DNA of 50,406 nucleotides from Bacteroidota bacterium (GTDB lineage Bacteria; Bacteroidota; Bacteroidia; Bacteroidales; NBLH01): positions 1-50,406 of the forward strand of contig JANYKN010000139.1 in assembly GCA_025361565.1 (NCBI GenBank), in the 5' to 3' direction. The position numbers and the translations under genes are program-made. Below the pieces are notes generated by a model. The model saw nothing but the letters and a program-made list of their open reading frames with translations. It did not search any database and was not told the origin of the DNA. Of the stretch, positions 26,328 through 36,300 are shown one piece after another. The stretch's first letter is position 1. Every line of letters begins with the position of its first letter.

Positions 26328-27614
26328 TCACTCAACCACAATAATTCCCAGCTTGATATAAACCGGGCGGATTTTGGATTTGATTTCAGGCAATTTTAAG
26401 GAGAACAAAACAGCGCCAACAATACAGGAAACACCGGCAACAGCTATAGCAAAAGGGGCTCCCATTGCATTTGCCAAACCACCGAGCATCAGGCTTCCAA
26501 AGGGCGCAGTACCCATAAAAGCCATGGTGTAAAAACTCATTACACGGCCACGTTTGTCATCTTCGGCCACGGTTTGCAATATGGTGTTGCTAGAAGCCAT
26601 TTGAAGCATCATTCCCAAGCCAACCACAACCATCAACACCAACGAAAGGATGAAAAACCGCGAAAAGGAAAACAATATAAGCCCAATTCCAAAAATAGCA
26701 GTTGAAAAAACAATTACCTTGCCAAGGCCCAATACGCTTTTTCTAGAAGCCAGGTAAAAAGCCCCAGTTAAAGCCCCAACCCCCGAAGCACCAACCAAAA
26801 AACCAAATGTGGTGGAATCGCCATGCAATATCTCTTTGGCAAAAACTGGTATCAGCACTGTATATGACATTCCCATTAAGCCAACCAATGCAATCAACAG
26901 TATAACATATTTGATGGGGGCAAATCCAAAAGTATACAAAAAGCCTTCTTTGAGTTCTTTTAAAACCGGGGTGATCTTCTTTTCAATTTTTCGGGGAATT
27001 ATTTCCATTTTCAATAGCGCTGCAATAACCACCAAATAGCTCAATCCATTGATCAAAAAACAAACACCCTCGTTGGCAAATGCAATGATAAAGCCTGCAA
27101 TCGAAGGACCAACCAGCCGTGCGGCATTAAAAATGGACGAATTCAAAGCAATTGCATTGCTCAAATCCTCTTTTTTCCCAACCATTTCAACAACAAACGA
27201 CTGGCGCGAAGGCATATCAAAAGCATTGATTAAACCAAACAGCACACTTAATAGCACAATATGCCAGACTTCAACGATACCTAAAAAAAACAGCAAAGCC
27301 AGAATCAATGTTTGTATCATTGAAAGAATTTGAGTAATTATTAAAATGTGGTATTTGTTCCAGCGGTCAGTCAATACTCCTGCAAATGGAGCCAACAAAA
27401 AGGTAGGGATTTGACTCGAAAACCCAATTACTCCCAATAACAATACCGAATGACTAAGGTCATAAACCAACCAGGGCATTGCAATTCGTTGCATCCAGGT
27501 TCCAAGTAACGAAATGCTTTGACCTGTAAAAAAAAGCCGGTAATTACGATACTGAAGTGAACGAAAAGTATTTTTTAACGCCGACTTCCAACTTTCCGGA
27601 AATATTTCATTCAT
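26328..27614 (-). CDS. MFS transporter (EntS-like exporter)
   Basis: A 428-residue inner-membrane protein with about 12 hydrophobic helices. The first segment has the family pattern NYRLFFTGQSISLLGTWMQR followed by WLVYDLSHSVLLLGVIGF, and loop 2-3 has the MFS motif GVLTDRWNK. This set belongs to the MFS group that includes enterobactin exporter EntS and similar drug or siderophore exporters. No siderophore genes lie nearby, so the substrate is unknown. A charged amphipathic stretch precedes the first helix. Confidence 0.88.
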   Translation of the reverse strand: MNEIFPESWKSALKNTFRSLQYRNYRLFFTGQSISLLGTWMQRIAMPWLVYDLSHSVLLLGVIGFSSQIPTFLLAPFAGVLTDRWNKYHILIITQILSMIQTLILALLFFLGIVEVWHIVLLSVLFGLINAFDMPSRQSFVVEMVGKKEDLSNAIALNSSIFNAARLVGPSIAGFIIAFANEGVCFLINGLSYLVVIAALLKMEIIPRKIEKKITPVLKELKEGFLYTFGFAPIKYVILLIALVGLMGMSYTVLIPVFAKEILHGDSTTFGFLVGASGVGALTGAFYLASRKSVLGLGKVIVFSTAIFGIGLILFSFSRFFILSLVLMVVVGLGMMLQMASSNTILQTVAEDDKRGRVMSFYTMAFMGTAPFGSLMLGGLANAMGAPFAIAVAGVSCIVGAVLFSLKLPEIKSKIRPVYIKLGIIVVE

Positions 27615-27698
27615 TCTATTTTTGAAATCAGCCTATAAAAGACCATTTAGGAATAATTTGAAAGATTGAAAAATCAATTGAATGGTTTACAATTACCC

Positions 27699-28193
27699 TT
27701 AACTTTCCATAGACAGATAAACGATTTCGCCATCTTCTGTAAAATTAACTGCAATGATATAATCTGTTGATTCGTGGTCAGTTGTAAAGTCAAATACGGC
27801 AAATTGTTCATCGTTTTCAGGATAAAAACCTATCCGTTTCAAATAGAATTTGGATAACAGCTGTTGTTCTTTTGCAGTTGTTTTGCTTGATTTATCAACA
27901 ATAGAAATTGCGACCTTTTCAGCCAATTCCTCCAAATGGTGTTCAATATAATCCTTAACAACTCCACCAGATTTAAAGTCGTTTTTTAATTCTTCAAGGG
28001 CTACTGAATGAAGCATAGCCAAATTATCGATGAATATTTTAACGCTTTCCATCTTTTGTTCATCTATCGATTTTTCTATAAAATTTAAATCCAATTCGAT
28101 CCGATGTTTCTTAAAATCAATTTCAACGGAATAATAATTGTCAAGGGAATTAATATCCAATTCGTTAAAATGTGGTAAACTGTATTTGCTCAT
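27699..28193 (-). CDS. DUF2004-like protein
   Basis: A 164-residue acidic cytoplasmic protein. The N-terminal part (LDNYYSVEIDFKKHRIELDL) and the layout of a beta hairpin, two helices and a final beta region (DYIIAVNFTEDGEIVYLSME) resemble DUF2004-family proteins, whose role is unknown. No catalytic residues can be pointed out. It is 51 bp from the TlpA-like gene stop on the same strand and may be transcribed with it. Confidence 0.65.
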   Translation of the reverse strand: MSKYSLPHFNELDINSLDNYYSVEIDFKKHRIELDLNFIEKSIDEQKMESVKIFIDNLAMLHSVALEELKNDFKSGGVVKDYIEHHLEELAEKVAISIVDKSSKTTAKEQQLLSKFYLKRIGFYPENDEQFAVFDFTTDHESTDYIIAVNFTEDGEIVYLSMES

Positions 28194-28244
28194 TTCTACT
28201 ATTTATTTGTATTGTTAAAACTATTATATTCTATTTCAGTTCAT

Positions 28245-28859
28245 TTATTCATTAATCAAAGTCTCCATCGTTTTTTTCATTCTATCTCCAGCCCAGTTAA
28301 CTGCTCCAACTTCGTGAATCACCATTTTACCTGATTTTGAAATTACAAAAGTAGTTGGAATACTCGAAGTTGAAAAAATATCAGGCAATTTGTATTTATT
28401 AATATAAACCGGGAAAGTATAAGATTTTTTGGTAATGAATCTTTGGATATCCTCAGGTGCTTCGGTTCCCACTATTAAAAAAACAACATTGGAGTTATCT
28501 TTATACAAATTATAAAGTTCCTGGATTGCCGGCAATTCTGCAACACAAGGTGGACACCAGGTAGCCCAGAAATTCATAAATATCACTTTACCTTTTAAGG
28601 ATGAAAAATCAAGATTTTGACCCTTCAAATCGTTAAATGCCATTTGATAATCGGTGTCAACAAGTTTTACAGTATTATCAGATTCTTTTACAGATGGTTG
28701 TATAACCAACATTTTGCCTTTGTTTACAAATGCCATTATTTCCATTCGGCTTTGCGGAAATAATAAAGCAATGATAAAAACACCGAATAAAATATCGGAA
28801 GCAATTCCAAACTTTGACTTTTTAGATATATACTGTTTAAATTTTTCTTTTATGTTCAT
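28245..28859 (-). CDS. Membrane-anchored TlpA/ResA-type thioredoxin
   Basis: About 204 residues from the preferred ATG at 28859; an earlier in-frame ATG at 28943 would add a polar 28-residue extension with no feature. One membrane helix (about 19-36, IASDILFGVFIIALLF) anchors a periplasmic thioredoxin-fold domain with the active site WATWCPPC (Cys102, Cys105) and the cis-Pro region SSIPTTFVISKSG. Such proteins reduce or isomerise disulfides, for example in cytochrome maturation. No cytochrome gene is nearby. A large inverted repeat lies upstream. Confidence 0.88.
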   Translation of the reverse strand: MNIKEKFKQYISKKSKFGIASDILFGVFIIALLFPQSRMEIMAFVNKGKMLVIQPSVKESDNTVKLVDTDYQMAFNDLKGQNLDFSSLKGKVIFMNFWATWCPPCVAELPAIQELYNLYKDNSNVVFLIVGTEAPEDIQRFITKKSYTFPVYINKYKLPDIFSTSSIPTTFVISKSGKMVIHEVGAVNWAGDRMKKTMETLINE

Positions 28860-28973
28860 TGTGTCGTTATTATTAATGCGAATTAATAGTTGAACTTTTG
28901 AATTATCACCTGTTGGTTGATCCTCAAAACTGATAAGTTTCAATTCTTGCTTAATTTATATTGTTCTGTAAGA

Positions 28974-29074
28974 AAACTATGTGACTATGTGGTAAAATTA
29001 AAGAATCTTTTTGTTTTATAGAATGATATTATTAAAGTATTACATCTTTGATTAAACACATAGCCACATAGTTT
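28974..29074. repeat. Inverted repeat with 17-bp arms
   Basis: AACTATGTGACTATGTG (about 28975-28991) pairs with CACATAGCCACATAGTT (about 29058-29074) with a single mismatch. The arms are themselves near-doubled (CTATGTG twice). About 65 AT-rich bases lie between them. It may be a REP- or MITE-like element or a long hairpin in a transcript. Confidence 0.6.
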
Positions 29075-29385
29075 TTTAATCTTAGTTATTGTGAATATTG
29101 TTCTGAAAGAAGCGTGGTGGCCATAATAGACACCATATTATAGCACTTGGAAAGATGAACAAGCCTCGGGTTATTCAACCCTTAATTCGCATTAATATGA
29201 TAATTATGTATTGAATCTATTATAATTGTAATTACGAAATAAGTCAATTCTTCAATATAAGCTTGACAATTTTTCATAAAATTACATCAGATCAAACTTC
29301 TTATGATACTAAAGTGTTAGATATAAACAATTTGCTATAACAATTATTTTTTACTTATTTATTGGTGTTAATCCACTACACAATA

Positions 29386-29422
29386 AACCCGAACAATTCA
29401 AAAAAAGAATTATCCGGGTTAA
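29386..29422 (-). terminator. Possible terminator of the EEP-family hydrolase gene
   Basis: AAACCCGAACAATTC pairs imperfectly with GAATTATCCGGGTT around a short A-run, about 40 bp beyond the stop of the minus-strand gene at 29460. The stem is interrupted, so confidence is limited. Confidence 0.4.
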
Positions 29423-29459
29423 ATGCTTTATCTACTTTAACGACTAATCAATCTAAGCC

Positions 29460-30515
29460 CTAAGCCTTCTTTAAGCGGAATTTAGCTCTTACGGGATTGT
29501 GATCCGAATTTTCAAAGCCAAGATTGATATTTTGAACCCCTAAGTTCTCCACATTGGGCGAAATCAAAAAGAAATCAATAACCGTTGTAGCAGTTGTCTT
29601 CTGATCATAAGGTTTTATAACACGCCGATTTGTGGGAATGTCATTTTTAAAGATCCATTTCCATTCTGCGGGGTATAAATTTTTATCTACAACACTAAAT
29701 TCTTTATTGTCAAATATAAATCCCGGAATTGTATCTTTAATATCTGGAGGACATTGGTTCCAATCACCTCCAACAACTACGTAATTTCCTTTATTATATT
29801 CTTTCAATAAAAAATTACGAAGGTATTCCATCTGCTGCTTGCGCTGAGAACCATCATCATAGGCTTCGTTGTGTGTATTGATGATAATTAATTCCTTACC
29901 ATTATCAACAGGAAAACGTTTTACCAGAAAACACCTGTCGAGCATAAACAAAGATTTAGGGAAAGCGTATTTTCCAGGAAATGTGTACCTGGTAACATTC
30001 GATGGTTCAAATTTGCTAAAAGACACAATCCCCGATAAAACCTTACCGTAAGGTTCAGTGGGAGGTGTAGGCACAAAGAATACATCGTAATTGGTTCCAA
30101 AATAAGCCTTATAACTTGGAATGGCTGCTTGTATGCTATCGTACTCATTAATCCGGTAACTCCGTTTCGATTTTTTATCCACTTCTTGCATCAGTATAAA
30201 TTCCATAGAGTCTTGAGATTTTAGAAAGCTTTCAACTCCGTGGAGGCTGTTTATTACTTTATCTTCTGTAGGCCTAACCTGCACTCCACCATCATAGAAA
30301 AAATCCATTGATTTGTCAAGTCCGCAGTAACCAACATTCCAGCTTAATATATCAAATTCGAGGGTATCAGGAATTTTTTGTGCGTTAGCAGATTCATAAA
30401 TGAGTGTTGTTTCATCAGGATCATAATCTGTAATTACTGCTGTTAAAATTAATCCAGCGAATGCCAGAACAATTAACAATAGGAGATACAACAGGATTTT
30501 TAAAAACTTTTTCAT
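29460..30515 (-). CDS. Membrane-anchored endonuclease/exonuclease/phosphatase-family protein
   Basis: A 351-residue protein with an N-terminal membrane helix (about 5-29) and a large EEP domain facing the periplasm or outside. Catalytic motifs are present in order: ILSWNVG (Asn), ILMQEVDK (metal-binding Glu), NTHNEAYDDG, VGGDWNQCPP (Asp-x-Asn) and the final SDHNPVRAKF (Asp-His). The family hydrolyses phosphodiester or phosphate bonds in nucleic acids, lipids or inositol compounds. An anchored Bacteroidota form may scavenge extracytoplasmic substrates. Substrate cannot be told. Confidence 0.87.
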   Translation of the reverse strand: MKKFLKILLYLLLLIVLAFAGLILTAVITDYDPDETTLIYESANAQKIPDTLEFDILSWNVGYCGLDKSMDFFYDGGVQVRPTEDKVINSLHGVESFLKSQDSMEFILMQEVDKKSKRSYRINEYDSIQAAIPSYKAYFGTNYDVFFVPTPPTEPYGKVLSGIVSFSKFEPSNVTRYTFPGKYAFPKSLFMLDRCFLVKRFPVDNGKELIIINTHNEAYDDGSQRKQQMEYLRNFLLKEYNKGNYVVVGGDWNQCPPDIKDTIPGFIFDNKEFSVVDKNLYPAEWKWIFKNDIPTNRRVIKPYDQKTTATTVIDFFLISPNVENLGVQNINLGFENSDHNPVRAKFRLKKA

Positions 30516-30631
30516 TGTAATTTAGGTTTTGGTAAATAATTAATATCAAATTTATATTATTTTTTATATATTAGAACACTATTACTTTTATTTAATTTGA
30601 TTTTAATCTAACCTATGCTAAAAAATTAATT

Positions 30632-31987
30632 ATGAAGAAATTAAGCGTATTTATTGCTTTGTTTATCAGTTTTTCATTATTGGTAAATGCCCAAACTGAT
30701 ACTACTAAAACTGAAAAAAAGGAAAAAATCAAGAAAGGGTTCAGCATTGGAGGCGTTCCGGTAGTAGCATATGATACTGATATCGGTTTTAAATATGGAG
30801 CTTTGGTAAATTTATACGATTATGGCGATGGTAGCCGCTATCCTCAATATGATCACTCTTTATATCTGGAATGGTCAAGAACAACCAAAGGAAATGGAAT
30901 TAACCAAATTATATATGATTCGGAAAAGTTAATCCCTAAAATGAGGGTTACTGCCGAAGTATCTTATATGACTGAAAAAGCGTTAAACTTTTACGGTTTT
31001 AACGGATACAACAGTTATTATAACCCAAATTTCGAAGATGACCAGAATCCGGATTATATTTCCCGCGTTTTTTACCGACACGATAGAAAATCGCTTAGAT
31101 TAAAAGCTGATTTTCAAGGAGATATTATGGGTAAAAAATTAAGGTGGTTGGCAGGTGTTGCTTATCTTGGAACCAAAATCTCTTCGGTTGATATTAATAA
31201 ACTAAACGAAGGTAAATCAGCGGATAAACAATTGCCTGATACACTGGGAATATTTGATTATTATAAACAATGGGGTGTAATTCCAGCAAATCAAATTGAT
31301 GGTGGCAATAATGCCTTGTTAAAGTTTGGATTGATATTCGATACACGAGATATAGAAGCTAATCCAAGTAAAGGGCTTTGGGAAGAAATTATATTAACAA
31401 CCGCTCCAAAAGCATTTGGTTTTGAAAGCTTTACAACATCGCTTGTACTTATTCACCGGCAGTATTTTACGCTTTTTCCAGGCCGTTTAACTTTTGCTTA
31501 CCGCTTAGGGTATCAGACTAAATTGAGTGGTGATATTCCATATTATTTATTACCTTATTTTACTGATTCCAGAAGTATCAGAGATGGATTTGGAGGTGCA
31601 AAAACCATGCGTGGCATTTTAAGAAACAGGGTTGTTGGAAATGGCGTTGCTTTTGGCAATTTCGAATTAAGGTGGAAAGTAATTAAAACCGTAATTGCAA
31701 ATCAAAACATATATATTGCTTTAAGTGGATTTGCTGACATGGGAAAAGTGGTTGACCCATTTTCTCTTAATTTAAGCAGTGTTCCAAGCAATATAACAAT
31801 AAATAATAAATCTTACAATCCACAGGAATGGTTCAATTACCAGAAAGAATCGTGGCATGTCAGTTATGGAGGTGGTTTGCGCATTGCCTTGAACGAAAAT
31901 TTTATTGTTGCATTTGATTATGGATTGGCAGCAAAAGAAGAAGATGGCAGTTCAGGTTTGTATATTGGATTGAATTGGTTGTTTTAA
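30632..31987 (+). CDS. Omp85/BamA-like outer-membrane beta-barrel protein
   Basis: A 451-residue protein with a signal peptide ending at about 20 (LLVNAQ). There is no POTRA domain: a short basic linker leads directly into the barrel. Alternating strands of the surface-antigen (D15) type run to a terminal aromatic (GLNWLF). The motif GFGGAKTMRGILRNR near residue 330 matches the VRGF-type loop 6 of Omp85 barrels. Small POTRA-less members of this family are common in Bacteroidota, where their clients are unknown. It stands alone, ending at a shared terminator. Confidence 0.85.
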   Translation: MKKLSVFIALFISFSLLVNAQTDTTKTEKKEKIKKGFSIGGVPVVAYDTDIGFKYGALVNLYDYGDGSRYPQYDHSLYLEWSRTTKGNGINQIIYDSEKLIPKMRVTAEVSYMTEKALNFYGFNGYNSYYNPNFEDDQNPDYISRVFYRHDRKSLRLKADFQGDIMGKKLRWLAGVAYLGTKISSVDINKLNEGKSADKQLPDTLGIFDYYKQWGVIPANQIDGGNNALLKFGLIFDTRDIEANPSKGLWEEIILTTAPKAFGFESFTTSLVLIHRQYFTLFPGRLTFAYRLGYQTKLSGDIPYYLLPYFTDSRSIRDGFGGAKTMRGILRNRVVGNGVAFGNFELRWKVIKTVIANQNIYIALSGFADMGKVVDPFSLNLSSVPSNITINNKSYNPQEWFNYQKESWHVSYGGGLRIALNENFIVAFDYGLAAKEEDGSSGLYIGLNWLF

Positions 31988-32010
31988 TCGATAATTTTAT
32001 AGGTACATTT

Positions 32011-32050
32011 TAAAAAGGATACTATTTTTCAAAAGGATAGTATCCTTCTT
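32011..32050. terminator. Bidirectional terminator between convergent genes
   Basis: AAGGATACTA (32015-32024) pairs with TAGTATCCTT (32038-32047) around a 13-base loop, with A/T runs on both sides. It serves the Omp85-like gene (plus) and the serine hydrolase gene (minus). Confidence 0.75.
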
Positions 32051-32053
32051 CTT

Positions 32054-33286
32054 TCACAAATCCACATCCGTCTTCAACGAATCTTTTACATTTACTTGTT
32101 TCATGTACAAACTATCCATCAACGATTGTTTATTATGGCGCTCAGGATCTATTATACCTAATAAATCCCTGAAATAAAAATAGATAGAGCTTGTGTGAAT
32201 ATTACTGAGAATTATGTACACAGCATCATTTTTTGCATCTTTTACAAACAAAGCATTAAACCCGCGCCACCAACCAGTGTGATAAATCAACATACTACTG
32301 TCGATCATCGTTTTTAATCTCCATCCCAAACCATAATTTTTATTTCCCCTGTCACCAATTCTTGCAGGTTGAAACGCTTCATCAAGGGTTCCTTTTTTTA
32401 CAAGGAGGTTTTGTTCGAGCGCCAAATTCCATCGCCATAAATCATCTACAGTTGTATAAACACCTTTATCACCGGTAACACCATCCTGGTAAGTCATTGG
32501 AGCAGGTTCCCATTTGTAATGATATCCAGTAGCAGCTTTATAAAGTCTTTTGTTTTTCCCATTTATTACTATTCTGGTATTTTTCATACCTGCTTTCTTG
32601 AAAATCTCTTTGGCCATAAAATCTTCAAAAGGCATTTTACTTACTTTTTCAACAATATAGGATAGTAGTACAAAATTGGTATTACAATAATCGAAATGTT
32701 CATTTGGAATGCCATAAGCTGCAGGAACACTGTCAATCATCATTTTAACTACATCACTGTTAAAAATTACCGTTTCCCTGTCGGTATATGCATCAGTAAA
32801 ATAGTTGTAATTTGGGAGCCCCGAGCGATGACTAAGTAATTCTTTGATTGTAACCCCATTATATGGAAATCCCGGAATATACTTTTTCACATCATCGTTG
32901 TAATTAATTTGTCCACGTTCCATTAAAATCATAACAGCCATGGCAGTAAAAGGCTTGCTTAATGATCCGGTCTGAAAACAATTGTTTAATGATAATGTGT
33001 CTTTTCTTTGATAATTGGCATATCCATAAAAATTTTGATAAATGATATGTCCATTTTTTGCAACCAAAACATTTCCATTAAACCTTGTTTCTGTGCATAA
33101 TTTTTTAAACCATTCGTCTATTTCTGGACTTATTTTATTATCCCATTTTGTTATAATTGTACTATCAGTCTTCTGGAATCCCTTTCCATACTTGCTTTCT
33201 TTTATGTTACCGTTATTACAAGAGAAGAGAAAAGTAAAGAAGAAAACCGCTAAAGTACTATAAGATAAATTTCTAAATAAAATCAT
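32054..33286 (-). CDS. Class C beta-lactamase-related serine hydrolase, lipoprotein
   Basis: A 410-residue protein with a lipobox (FLFSC, Cys23). The penicillin-binding motifs are visible: Ser108-Leu-Ser-Lys111 in TGSLSKPFTAM, Tyr200-Cys-Asn202 in FDYCNTNFVLL, and a third-box equivalent HTGWWRG near 335. It belongs to the broad beta-lactamase/D-amino-acid peptidase/esterase group. A role as a peptidase or esterase in the cell envelope is more likely than antibiotic resistance, because lipoprotein members are widespread and no regulator is near. Confidence 0.88.
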   Translation of the reverse strand: MILFRNLSYSTLAVFFFTFLFSCNNGNIKESKYGKGFQKTDSTIITKWDNKISPEIDEWFKKLCTETRFNGNVLVAKNGHIIYQNFYGYANYQRKDTLSLNNCFQTGSLSKPFTAMAVMILMERGQINYNDDVKKYIPGFPYNGVTIKELLSHRSGLPNYNYFTDAYTDRETVIFNSDVVKMMIDSVPAAYGIPNEHFDYCNTNFVLLSYIVEKVSKMPFEDFMAKEIFKKAGMKNTRIVINGKNKRLYKAATGYHYKWEPAPMTYQDGVTGDKGVYTTVDDLWRWNLALEQNLLVKKGTLDEAFQPARIGDRGNKNYGLGWRLKTMIDSSMLIYHTGWWRGFNALFVKDAKNDAVYIILSNIHTSSIYFYFRDLLGIIDPERHNKQSLMDSLYMKQVNVKDSLKTDVDL

Positions 33287-33373
33287 TGAATTTTTAATTT
33301 GATAATTTGAAAATGTAGGTTCTAATTAATTTACTGACCAATCTTAATTATGCCTGATACTTTTATTCTATTT

Positions 33374-36300
33374 TCAGATAACCTCATCCACCCTGTTTTT
33401 TTCAGCATAATAGACAAAACCTTTTACATTTGGATAATTCATGCTTTTTAGTAAATCCATATATTCTTTTACCTGATTTACAGATTCGTGAAAGTAATCG
33501 CCAAACTTAAAATCAATTATTAAGGTTTCATCATGTTTCATTATTACCCTGTCAGGAATTCTTATTTTTCCAGTAACATCAAGTATGGCATCTTCGGTTT
33601 TGACTTGCCAATTATCCGAGAACCAATCCGAAACTATGGGCCGGCTAATCATCTCCTGAACTTTAGTAATCAGATTTTTACGCTCTTCGGAACCAATTTT
33701 TCCAGCAAAATAAAATTCATCAACAATACTGTCTATTTCTTTCCCATCTTTGATTCGAGAAAATATTTCGTGCATCAGTGTACCATAATTTACTTTATTC
33801 TCGATGTATTCCATGCTTTTCATAAAGAAATCCTCGGCATGGTTTACAATACTGATTTTCTGGTTCCAATCGCCCAGAGGATAATCATCCATAATAAAAG
33901 TTGGTTTTTCATTATGGTCTTTGACAAATTTATCGCCATCAATATCCAAATAACCCTCATGCAGCTCAAAAATTCCCGATTCGTCAGCATAGTGTTCTGT
34001 TAAATCAACCAAATTATTATCCATGCTGTTATTTTTAACACTATCAAAAAGCAAATCAGCTATTGAATAATATTTTCCATCTTTTATTTCTTTAGCAGGC
34101 GCCATAATAATGAGTTCTTCCCGTGGCCGTGTAAAAGCCACATAGAGCATATTTAATGCATCAATCATTGAATAAAGCAGTTCCTGATAATATTCCTTAT
34201 AAAAAATACTGTTGACCAGGTATTTACGATAAATAACCGGAAACCGTTTAAATTGGTTAAATGGAGCAACATCAGATTCTGTCCAAATGATGGTTTCCTG
34301 AAGTGGGTTTGGTTTTAATGGCCAATCGCAATATGGAATAATAACTACTTTAAAAGCCAAACCTTTCGATTTATGAATAGAAAGTATTTTTACTGCATCT
34401 TGCTGGTCAGACAATTGCACAGAGTTTGATTTTCCTTTTTCGTTCCACCATTGCAGAAAAGCACCCAAATCGGTCGCTTCATTTTGACCAAAATCTGCAA
34501 TAATATCCTTGAAAGTTTGAATATAAGCACTCTGACCTTCAATTTGGTTTAATGAAAATACCTGGCATAATTGTTCACTCATTTCATAAATGCCAACCCG
34601 CCTGTAATATTCTAGATTTTTAAAGAATTGTGCGGGTAAAAACTCCACAATATCTTTTGTTGCGGATGAATTAAAGTGAACATCATTTAATTCGCTTTCG
34701 GCATTAAACGTTGAAATAAAAACTGCAATAAGTGCATGCAAATGGATTAGATCGTGCTCATCTAGGATATAATGCATCGCATTAATCAATATTTGTATGG
34801 CCGGTGAGTTTGCAAGCATTAACGAATCGGATGAAATAATTTGATATTTCAGTGCATATGTATTACTTTCCTGATAATCGAGCAATAGATTTGCAATGGC
34901 TTTACCTTCATCATTTTTACGCACCAATATAGCAATATCGCCAGGTTGATAGTTTTTTTGTGTTAATAATTGTTCAATGGTTTCGGGCAATTCAATAGCA
35001 ACTTTCTCCTGCCAATCTTTTTTTGTATCACCTTTAACCAGTTTAAAAAACCTTATTTTAACCCTTCCTCCCTTTTTACCCGAAAGATTTGGCAACTCCT
35101 GAAAAGTATCGGCATAAGCCCTTGAAATTACATTGTTATATAATTCTTTCCACTTACTTTCTTCCTGTTTGTCAACCACATCGGCAAACTCATTATCAAA
35201 CAATTGTTGCAGTTTATCAGAAATATTTTTGAATATTGAATTGTTAAAATCGAGGATGTTTTTTTTACTTCGCCAATTCACTTTCAGGTTTTCGTGTTGC
35301 ACATTTTCCTGACCAATTTCTTGTTCAACTTTTGAAAGCAAAAGACTCCAATCCCCTCCACGCCAACGGTAAATAGATTGTTTGATATCGCCAACAATAA
35401 GGTTTTGCTGACCCTCAGCGAGGTTGTTTTTAATCAATGGTTTGAAGTTGTCCCATTGAAAACCCGATGTATCCTGAAATTCATCAATCAAAATATGACG
35501 GAAGCGATTCCCGATTTTTTCATAAATAAAAGGGGCATCGTTTCCTGCAATTATTTCTTTTAAGATGCGGGTTGTATCACTAATTAAAAGAATGTTGTTT
35601 TGGTTTCGATATTCGGGCAATAACGCGGAAAGTTTGCGCAAAATCCCAAATGCATGAAATGCAGAGAGTATATTGATAGCTCCGAGGTAAAATTTATATT
35701 CAGACTGAATTAACGACAATGCATTGTTTAACAGCGGATTAAGTTCATAATATAGATTTTGGATTAAATCTTTAATTTCTTTTTTGGCTGTTTTATTCGA
35801 CCACCGTTCCACATCATCAAGCATACTGATAACAGTATCTGTAGGTATAAAACTGTCCTGATTTTCAGGATCAGTAATTTTATTGGCTAGATAATTACTT
35901 AAATATTTAAAATTCTGACCCAACGCGGAAGAATCTACTTTTTGATTTGAAAATACTTTAGATGCGCTGTTTCCAATTTCAAGCATTTTCTGCTCAAATG
36001 AATTTTTAATTTCTTCTATTTTATTAAAATAATCAAGAATATATTCGTACTCATTCTCCTTTTCGTTTTGATTATCAGTTATATGAAATTGTTCTTTAAA
36101 AATTTCGCGTGCCAACTTATTTATCTCTGCCCTAAAATCCCAGTTCTTGCCCTCATTCATTTTAAAGTTGGCAAAGTGGATTAGGTAATTTCTTAAATCA
36201 TCGTCGACATCAATTTGCCTGTAGAGCATATCTGTCAAATCGGCCAGCACTTTTTCTGAATCCAATTCAATCCTGTAGCCGCTTTCAACCCCAATTTCAT

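Larger units (their letters stand above)
28860..29459. other. Intergenic region with a large inverted repeat
   Basis: No gene is supported. It holds the inverted repeat at 28974-29074 and, near 29386-29420, an imperfect hairpin (AAACCCG with CGGGTT) that could terminate the hydrolase gene. Confidence 0.5.

Noticed and set aside
32054-33286. Antibiotic-resistance beta-lactamase
   Set aside because: It has the family motifs but is a lipoprotein without regulator or resistance context; envelope peptidase or esterase is more likely.
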